From positions 9,015 to 73,014 of the forward strand of contig QRFJ01003336.1 of assembly GCA_006176705.1 (NCBI GenBank): DNA of 64,000 bases, read 5' to 3'. The notes beneath the pieces are model-generated. The model was not told the DNA's origin. It saw only the letters and a program-made list of their open reading frames with translations, and made no database searches. This document shows positions 12,113-23,300 of this stretch, one piece after another. This DNA is from Cocos nucifera. Its lineage: Eukaryota > Streptophyta > Magnoliopsida > Arecales > Arecaceae. A program made the translations under genes and the position numbers. Every line of letters starts with the position of its first letter. Within the stretch, counting starts at the first letter, position 1.

Positions 12113-13362
12113 TGTTGGGGATAAACCCCGCTCTTATCGAAGTCCAGTCTGATGCTTAGCCCAATGCGACCGGTGATCACGGAAGAACTTCAATGGCCAA
12201 ACCTTAACCAAACTCCTTCAGTCGGCCGAACTCTCCAGCGGTCAAGTCCCAGTCGAATCCCTTCAGCCGGCCAAACTTCTCAGCGGCCGAGCCCCAGTCG
12301 AACTCCCCCAATGGCCGAATTCCTGTCGAACTCTTTAGGAGCCGAATTTCTTTCGGATTGCTCCTGCAGTCGGACTCCTACGAGAGCCAAACTCCCTCCG
12401 TACTCCTTCGGTCGGACGCCTATGGAAGTCGAACTCCTTTCGAGCTTCTCCTTCAGTCGGACGTTTATAGAAGCCAAACTCCTTCCGAATTGCTTCTACA
12501 GTCAGACTCCTACGAGAGCCGAACTTCCTTCGCACTCCTCCAATCGGACGCCTATGGGAGCCGAATTTCTTCCGAGCTTCTCCTCCAGTCGAATGCCTAT
12601 GAGAGCCGAATTGCTTTTGGATTGCTCCTACAATCGGACTCCTACGAGAGCCAAACTTCCTCCGCACTCCTCCTGTTGGACGCCTATGGGAGCCGAACTC
12701 CTTTCAAACTTTTTCTTTGACCGAACTCCTCTAGGAGCCGAACTCCTTCTGGACTTCTTCGATCGGATTCCTCCAGCGGATTGCTCCCAGATAATCCCTT
12801 CCAGACGTATTTCCTTAAGGAGTCCGAACTCTTCTAAAATTGATATATGCCGAAGTCCACCAACCAACATCTACTTCCTCAGAGCTACGGTTATTAAATC
12901 TCGACGAATGGTTACCATCAGTCTGCCACAGATGATGCTACAGGTGGCGCCTCCCTCCATGACAGATTTCGTCAGACCTCGAGCGGTCCTCTACTGGACG
13001 GTATAGCTGTCACCATCAGTCTGATGATACCTTCCTCTCCGTATCGAACTCCATCAGACCTCGAGAGGCCCGTTGCCAGACAACTGCAGCTGTCACCATC
13101 AATTAAGCTTCGCCTATAATAAGAAATCTCCAGATACGTTTTCTCTAAGCTCTAAGCTCTCTTCTTCTTTTCGAAACTCTGCCGAGCTCTCGTCCGAGCA
13201 CTCCATTTCTGTTGGCCAGAAGAGCTGATTTGATCGTCGGAGAATCCCATCGAAGCCACCACCACTGACTCTAGATGGAACTTTATTTTGCAGGTCATCA
13301 GCGGTGATCTCATCTTTTTCCACTCCAGCTTATCCCGACGTCAATCAGATTCTGCACCAATA
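12113..13362 (+). repeat. E1 3' LTR
   Basis: This is a second copy of 6584-7837 (TGTTGGGGATAAA ... CTGCACCAATA) with the same set of about ten 45-bp units. The two LTRs differ by many substitutions, so insertion is not recent. A TATA-like TATAATAAG near 13115 faces the TBL gene. Frames at 12152-13006, 12358-12720 and on the minus strand are repeat artefacts. Confidence 0.88.
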
Positions 13363-13798
13363 ATATATATATATTAGACTCATGTGATAATCTTATTTTC
13401 TATTAATAAATAAATAAATATCCATTCATTTACGCGATTAGAGTGCTCTCCATAATCGAATGCATTAATGTGGAAAAGATCTATTTATTTCATATAAGTA
13501 TAATTTTTTTTAATTTATAATTAATATAAAATTAATAAAATTTTTAATTTTTTAGAATAATAACATTATTATGGTTATTATTTTGGTAATACGGTGTGAT
13601 TGGGCACTGGCAGAGGGATTTAGAAATCACGTGTCGCTCCACGTTGGCCTTCCCCGGCCCACGCCTCCCACGCACTTAAGAAACAGTTTGATCGGGTCAC
13701 CGCGCCCGTTGCTCTCCACACCGTTTCCCTTGTCCTCGGTGATCTCAACGATCATGATATTAGGCAACCTCAAATTAAATGTCCCTCCGACGGCTCTC
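13363..13798 (+). promoter_or_regulatory. Promoter-proximal region / 5' UTR of the TBL gene
   Basis: Only 436 bp separate E1 from the TBL start codon. The left half is AT-rich (TAAATAAATAAATA; TTTTTTTTAATTTATAA), and the right half, from about 13600, is GC-richer and probably transcribed leader. No single TATA box can be chosen with confidence. Confidence 0.4.
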
Positions 13799-14391
13799 AT
13801 GGCACTCTTCTTCCCTCGCTTCGGGTCCCACACCCTCAACCGCTTCCTCCTCGCCTCCGCCCTCCTCCTCCTCGGCCTCTTCCTCCTCTCCGCCCTCTTT
13901 CTCCCCCGCCGCTCTAACCTCTCCCTCCTCTCCCTCTCTTTCGATCTCTCCCTCCCTCCTCCGCCATCGCCATCGCCATCGCCATCGCCGCCGCCGCCGC
14001 CGCCGCCTCCTTTTCTCTACCATCCTCCACCTCTCTCGGCGCCCCTCAGACCTTCATTGTCGGTGCCAGGACCGTCGGATGTGGCGGGACCTCGAGAAGT
14101 CGATGATGGTATCACGTCTCTTCCCGAGGCCGCAGTCTGGGAGCCGGAACCGGAGCCGGCGCCCGGTCGGAATGCTGCAGAGTCTCGAGAAGGCCGTCCA
14201 ACCGGGCCGACGGAGGGGAAGTGCGATCTCTTCCAGGGGAGGTGGGAAAGGGATGAGGAGGGGTGGTACCCTCTCTATTCTCCGGGATCGTGCCCTTATG
14301 TGGACGAGGCTTTTAGCTGCCAGGAGAACGGGAGGCCGGATCGGGATTACCTGAAGTGGAGGTGGAAGCCAAAAGATTGTGATCTTCCGAG
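13799..14391 (+). CDS. TBL exon 1
   Basis: It encodes the short cytosolic tail, the membrane anchor, a low-complexity stalk made by (CCATCG)n and (CCG)n runs at about 13955-14006, and the whole cysteine-rich PMR5N region ending KPKDCDLPR. The donor is CCGAG|GTAGTT, splitting an Arg codon (phase 2). Without splicing, the frame stops two bases later. The overlapping frames 13779-14354 (+) and 13775-14023 (-) are shadows of the GC-rich repeat. Confidence 0.9.
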
Positions 14392-17300
14392 GTAGTTTAT
14401 CTGAGCTGATTCTTTTTCTTCACGCTCCGTCTTATTAGTTTATTACCAGAAATGTACTCTGCCATATCTATTGTCATTGTCTGACATGGAGGATGGAATA
14501 ATTGGATATCATGGATCACGAATGGTAAAATTTAGAACTTTTAGACGTTAGGCGCAGCATTGGATATAGACAAATTACTGCAGAAGGGGTGAACTAAGTG
14601 GTAGTGCATTTCTCGTGATCCTCCTTCAAAGGGAGGCTCGAGTTCATGACTTGGGAGGTTTGCTCCCAAGTAACTGGACATTGGTAGTTCCGTTGGCTAG
14701 GTCTTGCCCGCAAGTTCCTAAAGAAAAGAAAAGGAGGAATGAAACTCTAGAGCCACCCTGAATATGGTGGGATAAAATTTAGTAGGAGAATTTTCATCAG
14801 AGTGGCACAGATTCAATGTAATTTGGTAGGATGTCCAAGCTGAAAAAGGAAAAAAGGAACAGAAATTATGTGTCAAGGAATGGAAAGGAATAAAAGAAAA
14901 TGGCATCAGGTCTTTATCATGTTGGCTACTATTATCCCTTCATTTCTTTTTTCTTCTGATGACTTGGAAAGTTTAAGTTTGGACCTTCTGAAACTTATCA
15001 CTGCTACAACTTTTGGAGTTTGTTAATGTGAGACTTGAATGGATCGAGTCTTATTGGCTTGGATGGCTTTCTGATTCATCAAACAATTTGAATCAATGTT
15101 CTGCTGTCCAATTTATGTCCATTTTATTACATGCCTTACTGCTTAGAGTGCTTAAGTGTGTTTGGGAGCCTAAATACATCTTTGCTGGGTAAAACCTCAA
15201 AGGCTTGGCATGCTTATGGATGCCAGATCCTGTAATCTTTTCATTTGGGCCCTTTCTTTATTTCCTAAAAAATATCTGCTAGTCTATATATTGACCAAGT
15301 ATGGATTCCTATTGATCTTCTCTCAGTATCTTAAATAAGCAAAGTATGGTAACCAAAAAACAGGAGCAAATTTGCCAATTTGCATGGACTGAAAAATATG
15401 TCATGGCAGCAAACCTATTCTTGAATATTTCACTCAGCGGTGGGGTGATGACCATCTATCGGATACTCCTTTGTTTTGAATGATAACCATAACATCCCTA
15501 TTTTGGATCAGTTATGCGCATCACACATGCCAAGCAATGATTCATAGATCAATGGGATCACAAATTTTCATCAAATACTGCTTACATTTTGATTATGGAA
15601 AGTATAGTAACCAAAAAACAGGAGCACATTTGCCAATTTGCATAGACTAAAAAATATGTCATTGCAGCAAACCTATTCTCGAACACTTCACTCAGCGGTG
15701 GGGTGATAACCATCTATCAGATACTCCTTTGTTTTGAATCATAACCATCACATCCCTCTATTGGATCAGTTATGTGCATCACACATGCCAAACAATGATT
15801 TGTAGATCAATGGGATCACAAATTTTCGTCAAACACTACTTACATTTTGATTAGTTGATGACCTGCATCAAATACTTCACCCTAAATATCAATCAACTCT
15901 TTCTCCTTGAGTCTGTCATCTGCATCACAGTTTGTTTTTTGGAAAATGGTAAATGTGCATCCCACATATATAGTTTTACTATAGTTGGAAAGTGAGTAGT
16001 GAGGGTCATCTCTTAGTTAGTCAGCAAGAATTTCTGTTTCTTATCCCTTAAAAAGTGGTGTAAGAAGATTTTGAACAACTAGTTTTAGTTGTTAGTCAAT
16101 TTGTTGCATTTTATGTTAATGTTTAGTGTTGTTTGGAGGCTTCTAGAAATTTCTATTTGAGCTATCCAAGGTTGGCTGCAAGGTTTGGAGTAAGAGCAAG
16201 GTTGGCACTCTCTTATCTCTCCTTTTTGGGATGGCAGTGCGCATGCCATTAGTATAGGGAAGCGTAGAAAGAGCTACATCAATTGAGTGAGAACTCTAAA
16301 CTTATGTTCACAATTCTTATGCCTAGGATAACTAATAAGCAGTTGAATGTCTCATCCATCGAAGGTTATTTATTGATAAAAATCTACCAAGGAAGTCAAA
16401 TATACTACCACTATTAAATCACCCTGGGTATTATGGATTTGAAGATTCTGATTTGCGGCTTTACCTCAACCACTTGGATTTGGATACTTCTTAATAGTTC
16501 TTTGTTTAGTGGTCTCCTGATCATAGCAAGATGAAAATAAAATGAAAGGAGAAGTGACTAGTCATGACATAATAGGTAAACTCATCTAACTTCTGAACCT
16601 CTTCTGCTGTGCCTAAATGTATTTATGTGGCTCTTTTCATGAGCACTCCAAAGAAAACTTGGAACAAGAAAACACCATAAATTGAAGTCATGCAGAGCTG
16701 AAATTTAGAAGCTTAATCAATAATGTAATGAGATTATTGCCATCAACTTTGAGATGAGATTTGGGATGGATGTTCATAGAACTTGGAATGGTAGATTGCG
16801 GATTGTATGTTAGAAGATGCAGAAGTTGCACCTATTTAAGGACAGAGTGGTGGAGAATTAATTGAGATAGTTTGGGAAGGATTGAATGAGATCTTGATAA
16901 GGAGAGGTGCTGAAATCTATGTTAAAGGGTTAGGAGGAGGAGGGAACAACTGAAGTTAACATGGTTTTTGTTTGTCGAAAAATACATGAAAAGTTGTAGT
17001 GACACCATAGTTAGCCCTTAATAGGAATAACTGACAAATCTTTAGAAACATGTCATCAAATATTTAGGACAGGAATGCCATCTATTGGTGCAGAATTTGG
17101 TTGACGCCGGATCGAGCTGGAGTCAAGGAAGACGAGGTCACTGTCGGTGACCTGCAAAATAAAGTTTCGTCTGGAGTCGGTGGTGGTGGCTCCAGTAGGA
17201 CCTTCCGACAGTCAAGTTAGCTCTTCTGGCCAACAGAAATGGAGTGCTTAGAAAGGAGTTCGGCAGAGTTTCGAGAAGAAAAAGAGAGCTTAGAGAAAAC

Positions 17301-20300
17301 GTATCTGGAGGGTCCCTTTTTATAGACGAAGCTTGTTGTAACTGTCTTGATAAATGACAGTCGTAACCATCCTGATAAATGACAATCATAATCGTCCTGA
17401 TAAATGATAATTGTAACCGTTCAGTAGTGGGATCGCCTGTAGGAATCCGTTTGAAGGAACAGTCTGGAAGGAGTTCGGCTCCTGTAGGAATCCGACTGCT
17501 GGAGGAGTCCGGAAGGAGTTCGGCTCCTAGAGGAATTCGACTGTAGGTCAAATTCGGAAGGAGTTCGGCTTCCGTAGAAGTCCGACTGAAGGAGGAATCT
17601 GGAAGGAGTTCGACTTCCGTAGAAGCTCGACTGAAGGAGGAATCCGGAAGGAGTTCGGCTCCCGTAGAAGCCCGACTGCTGGAGGAATTCGGAAGAATTT
17701 CAGCTCCCATAGAAGCCCGACTGAAGGAGGAATCCGGAAGGAGTTCGGCTCCCATAGAAGTCCGACTGTTGGAGGAATTTGGAAGAAATTCGGCTCCCGT
17801 AGAAGCTTGACTGAAGGAGGAATCCGGAAGAAGTTCAACTTCCGTAGAAGTCCGACTGCTAGAGGAGTTCGGAAGAAATTCGACTTTCGTAGAAGCCCAA
17901 CTGGTGGAGGAGTTCGGAAGAAGTTCGACTTTCATAGAAGTTTGACTGAAGGAGGAATTCGAAAGGAGTTCGGCTCCCATAAAAGCTCGACTGAAGGAGG
18001 AATCTGAAAGAAGTTTGGCTCCCGTAGAAGCTCGACTGAAGGAGAAATTCGGAAGAAATTCCGTAGAAGTCCGACTGAAGGAGGAATTCGGAAAGAGTTC
18101 AGCTTCCGTAGAAGCTCGACTGTTGGAGGAGTCCGAAAGGAGTTCGGTCGTTGGAAAAATTCGGCTAGGGCTCGGCCGCTGAGTTCGATTGGGTTCGGAG
18201 TCCAGCTGGAGGAGTTCGGCCACTGAATGAGCTCGGCCGTTGGAGGAGATTGGGTGGGGTTCGATCGCTGAGGAGAGAATTTTCGATCGAAGCTCTTCCG
18301 TGATTACCAGCTGCATTAGGCTAAGCACTAGATTGGACTTCGATGGGAGTGAGGTTTATCCCCAATAATAGTCCCACTACTTCCAAGCTCGAAACTCGAA
18401 GGAAGGGAGTACAAAAAGGTCGACAGCCGAAATCCTCTTCAAGGTTTTGCACCAGTTCAGATTGAAACTCGGGAGAGATCTTATCTTCAGTTGTTGTTGA
18501 GTACAATAGGGCCGTTGTTGGGGTCTTTCCTCTCATCCCGTCTAAGATGAACGAGGCCTTCGGCTTTGCTCATATTAGGACGAGATCCTCCTCCTATTTC
18601 TAATGGACTGTGGAGGTACATAAGGGCCATTGTCAGGACCTCTCCCTCCATCTCGTCTAAAATGAATGAGGTCTTCGACTTTACTCACGTTAGGATGAGG
18701 TCCTCCTTCTGTTCCTAACGAGCTGTGGAGGTACATAAGGGCCGTTGTCAGAGCCTCTTCTCCATCTCATCTAAAATGAACGAGGTCTTCGACTTTGCTC
18801 GCGTTAGGATGAGATCCTCCTCTTATTCCTAATGGGCTGTGGGGGAATATAAGAGTCATTGTCAGGGCCTCTTCCTCTATCTCGTCTAAAATGAACGAGG
18901 CCTTCGACTTTGCTCATGTTAGGACGAGGTCCTCCTCCTGTTCCTAACACGGCAACTTCTAATTGCTTCTTTCCTGTCATCATATAATTTTTGCACCAAG
19001 AAACAATAATATTGAAATGGAGTTTTATTGTGAAAAAATTACTGGTAGTATATCTTCAGATTTTCTGAGTTCTAAGATCGTGGGAGCGTTGTTCCTCCGA
19101 GCTCCTTCAGACGATAAATTTCGGGCCGAACGACCTCCACGACTTCATACGGACCTTCCCAATTTGGGGCAAGCTTCTCCTAGCTTTGAGGCTGAGAGAC
19201 GGCGACTCGCCGAAGCACTAAGTCCCCCACTCTGAATATTTTACTTCTGACTCTAGAGTTATAGTATCGGGCCACCTTTTGTCTGTAGGTCGCCATCCGA
19301 ACCTGGGTTTTCTTCCTTTTTTCTTTCAATAGATCGAGGTTGACTCTGAGGTCCTGTGGGTTGTGCTGCTTGTTGAAGGCCACGACCCATGTTAACGGGA
19401 GCTTAAGTTCAATCGGGATGACTGCCTCTATTCCAAAGGCCAAGGCAAATGGTGTTTTTTTAGTTGGCAGCCTTTGAGTAGTTCGGTATGCCCAGAGGAC
19501 GTGGTAGAGTTCGTCCACCCAGGTCCTCTTTGCTCTATCGAGTCTTATCTTGATGCCTTGCAGCAGAGTCCGATTGGTCACTTCAGCTTTCCCATTTGCC
19601 TGTGGCTGAGCTACCGATGTGAAGTGATGGAAGATGTTTAGATCTTCGCAGAATTCGGCGAATCTCGTTCCGGTGAATTGTCGCCCGTTATCGATTACGA
19701 GGGTTCGGGGCAGACCAAATTGGCAGACTATTGATTTTTAGACGAAGTCTTGTACCTTGACCTTGGTAATTTTGGTTAGTGGTTCGGCTTCGACCCATTT
19801 GGTGAAGTAGTCGATCGCGATCAGGAGGAACTTCCGTTGCCCGGATGCTGTCAGAAAAAGGTTAAGTATGTCCATTCCCCACTGCGTAAATGGTCAAGGC
19901 GCGCTTAGCAGAGTAAGCTCGGAGGTCGGCTGTCTTTGTACGTTTACATTCTTCTGACAGCGATAACATTTCTTAACATACTCCACAGAATCATGGTACA
20001 AGATCGGCCAATAGTATCCTTGCCGAAGTAGCTTTTGCGATAGAGATCTGGCTCCTACATGACTTCCACAGATTTTCTCGTACACTTTCCATAATGCGAA
20101 ATCGGCTTCTGAAGGTCGGAGACATTTCAGCAGCGGTAGCGAATACGACCTCTTATACAACCTGCTCTTGTACAAAACATACCGGAAGGCTTGATTCTTG
20201 ATTTTCCAAACTTCTTTCGGGTCATGAGGAAGGACTCCCTTCTTGAGGTAGGCAACCAATGGATTGATCCAGCTCGGCTCGAGTTCCGTCTGCAAAACGA

Positions 20301-23300
20301 TCTGTGATTCCTCTGAGCTTGGGCACTTCAGAGTCTCAAAAAATACTTCTTTGGGCAGTTCGGCTGGAGCTGAAGTGGCCAACTTAGAGAGGAGGTCGAC
20401 TCTTATATTTTCTGCCCTCGGAATCTATTGAATGTCGAAATAGCCGAAGGCCAAAGTCAAGCCCTTTACTTTCTCAAGGTATTTCATCATACTTTCTTCT
20501 CGCGCTTCATAGCTGCCACTAACTTGGCCGACCATTAATTAGGAATCGCTGTAGACTTGAAGCCGATCTACTTGTAATTCTCTTATAATTTTTAACCCGG
20601 TGATCAGCACTTCATACTTGGCCCTATTATTAGTCGCAGGAAATTCGAAGTGCAACGCATACTCGGCGATGACTCCCTCGGGGCTAACTAAGACCAACCC
20701 CACACCCGCTCCAGCAGAATTGAATGAACCATCCATGTACAGAGTCCAAAAATCTTTGGAAAGGTCGGCTGTCTCTTCAAGGAGGCTCGATTGCGACAGC
20801 AGAGCACCGGTCTCGTTCTGTTCAAGCTCAGCATCATCGGGAATGGTACACTCCACTACAAAATCTACTAATATCTGAGCTTTGATCGATGGCTGGGATC
20901 GATAATTGATATCGAATTTCATAAGCTCGATTGCCCATTTTGCGATTCTTCTGAAAGCATTCATTTGCTGAAGGACTGCCTTTATTGGTTGATCCATGAG
21001 GACCGTTATGGTGTGCCCCTAGAAGTAAGGTCGGAGCCTCCTAGCAGCAATTAGAAGAGAGTAAGCCAATTTTTTTAGCTTAGAATACCTGATCTCTCCA
21101 TCTCTTAGGATCCGACTTATGTGGTAGACCGGCCGCTGTATCTTCGCTTCCTCCTTGATTAGGATTGCTACCAAGATCGTCGGGAAGACCACTAGGTATA
21201 AGAATAATTCTTCTCCAGATTCGAATTTTGCTAGCAGTGGGGGCAAGCCGAGGTAGTTTTTGAGCTTCTCAAACGCTCGTTGGCATTCCGTCGTCCAGCA
21301 GAAATTCTTTGGTTGCTTGAGAACTTGGAAGAAGGGCATGCATCGCTCGACTGATCTCGAGACGAAGCGATTTAGGGATGCCATTTTTTTAGTCAAGCGC
21401 TGAACTTCTTTGATTGTCTTTAGAGCGGTCATCTCTTGAATGGCTTGAATTTTCTCTAGATTTGCTTCAATTCCGCGCCTCAACACCATAAATCCCAGAA
21501 ACTTCTCAGAGGTCACACCAAAGGCGCACTTGGTTGGGTTCAGCTTCATCTTGTGCTTCCTGAGTGCGCTGAAGGTCTCTTCAAGGTCGGCAAGGTGGTT
21601 TATAGAAGCTCGGCTTTTGACGAGTATGTCATCCACATACACCTCCATATTACAGTCGATCTGCTCCTTGAAGATTTTGTTAATCAGGCGCTGGTACGTT
21701 GTCCCTGCATTCTTGAGCCCAAAGGGCATACCCTGTAACAGTAAAGACCACGGTCAGTAATAAAAGTAGTTTTTTCCTCGTTCTCTGGCGCCATTCGTAT
21801 CTAATTATAGCCGGAGAAGGCGCCCATGAAGGTGAGGAGCTCATGGCCTGAGGTTGCATCTACCAGTTGATAAATCCTGGAAAGAGGGTAGCTATTCTTT
21901 GGACAGACTTTGTTCAGCTTTTTGAAGTCATACACATCCTCCACTTTTTGTTTGCCTTTTTGACGAGGACCACGTTTAAGACTCAGGTCGGATAGTTGAC
22001 TTCTCGGATGAACCCAGCTTTGAGGAGCTTGCCTACTTCTTCGGTAATTGCTTTCTGCCTCTTCGGGATGTAGCTGCGCAGTTTCTCTTTTATCGGTCGA
22101 TACTTCGGATCAATGGCCGGTCGATGTTTCATAACTTCGGCATCAATCCCTGGCATATCTACTAGGGCCCAGGCAAAGACGTTCACATTCTTTCTGAGGA
22201 AGGCGACGAGTTGCTCTCGAACCTTGTCCCCCAAGTTGGAGCCGATCTATACAGCGGGCTCCGCGTTTCCATCATTCAAGGGCATAGATACGAGGTCCTT
22301 CATAGGCTCGCTCCGCTCCTCAATAAGGTCATCGCGGACATCCAGCCCGTCAACAAGATAAGGGTCGGACTATTCTTCCTTATGCAGGGTGATTGAGTAG
22401 CAATGCCTTGCCAGAGCTTGATCTCTCCTGACCTCTCCGATCCCGTAACTCGTTGAGAACTTCATCTTCAAATAATAAGTTGATACCACTGTCCGAAGTG
22501 CATTTAAACCAGATCGGCCGAAATAGCATTATAGGCGGATGAAGTCCTTACGACTAAAAAATTGACCTGTGCCTTTGCCAGCTTCGGGTGTTGCCCTGCA
22601 GTCACAGCCAAAGTTATTATGCCCTCGACTGGTACGACATCGCCAGTGAAGCTTATCAATGGGGAGTTCATAGGCCCCAAGTGGTTATTTAGTAAGGATA
22701 TTTTCGAGAAAGCATCATAAAATAATATGTCGGCCGAGCTTTCATTATCTACCAAAATGCGGCGTACATCATAGTCGGCAATATTTAAAGAGATTACAAC
22801 TGCGTCATTGTGCGGAAACTGGACCGAGCATCTGCCTTTGTGAAGGTTATAGGTTCTCCAGTTCTCCGTCTCTTCACTGATCCCTCAGATCCACCAGCCT
22901 CTCCTTGCCGAAGTTCCCCCGAGATCGTGTTGATGATGTTGAGAGGCAGCCGATCTGCTTGTTGATCCTCCCTCCTTGATGGCTCAGGCTGCGGCAATGC
23001 CCTCGGCCGATCTTTCCGCCTTCAGGCTGTCGTCGTAGGAATCGGCCTAGTCTACCTCGTCTGATGAGCTCCTCGATCTCATTCTGGAGTTGGATACACT
23101 CTTCAGTGTCGTAATCGTGATCACGATGATAAAGACAGAACTTGTTAGGATTGTGCTTGCTGGGGTGAGAGTGCCTTCTTTTCGGTCTCGATAGTTGCTT
23201 TCTGATTTTCATCAGCACTTGGATTTTTGGAGCATTGAGAGGGGCGTAATTGTGAAATCTTCGTTGGGAAGAACCCTGCCGCGCCCTTCTGTCCGAGCTT

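Larger units (their letters stand above)
6584..13362 (+). mobile_element. E1: non-autonomous Gypsy-type LTR retrotransposon
   Basis: The element is complete: 5' LTR 6584-7837, PBS region from 7838, gag remnants, two tandem-repeat blocks, a polypurine tract at about 12095-12108 and 3' LTR 12113-13362. ATATA flanks both ends and fits a 5-bp target duplication, although the site is an AT run so this is weak. No pol is present: no reverse transcriptase, RNase H or integrase motif appears in any frame. Mobilisation would need proteins from an autonomous relative such as E2. Total length is 6.78 kb. The right end is 436 bp from the TBL start codon. Confidence 0.88.

Noticed and set aside
13775..14023. 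Arg/Glu-rich minus-strand frame and 13779-14354 plus frame over TBL exon 1
   Set aside because: Shadows of the GC-rich codon repeats. The TBL frame contains the conserved domain and correct splice phases.
17138..18328. 396-residue open frame on the minus strand
   Set aside because: It lies inside the E2 LTR and is a 15-residue repeat forced by the 45-bp unit. Equal frames open on the other strand and in other LTRs.
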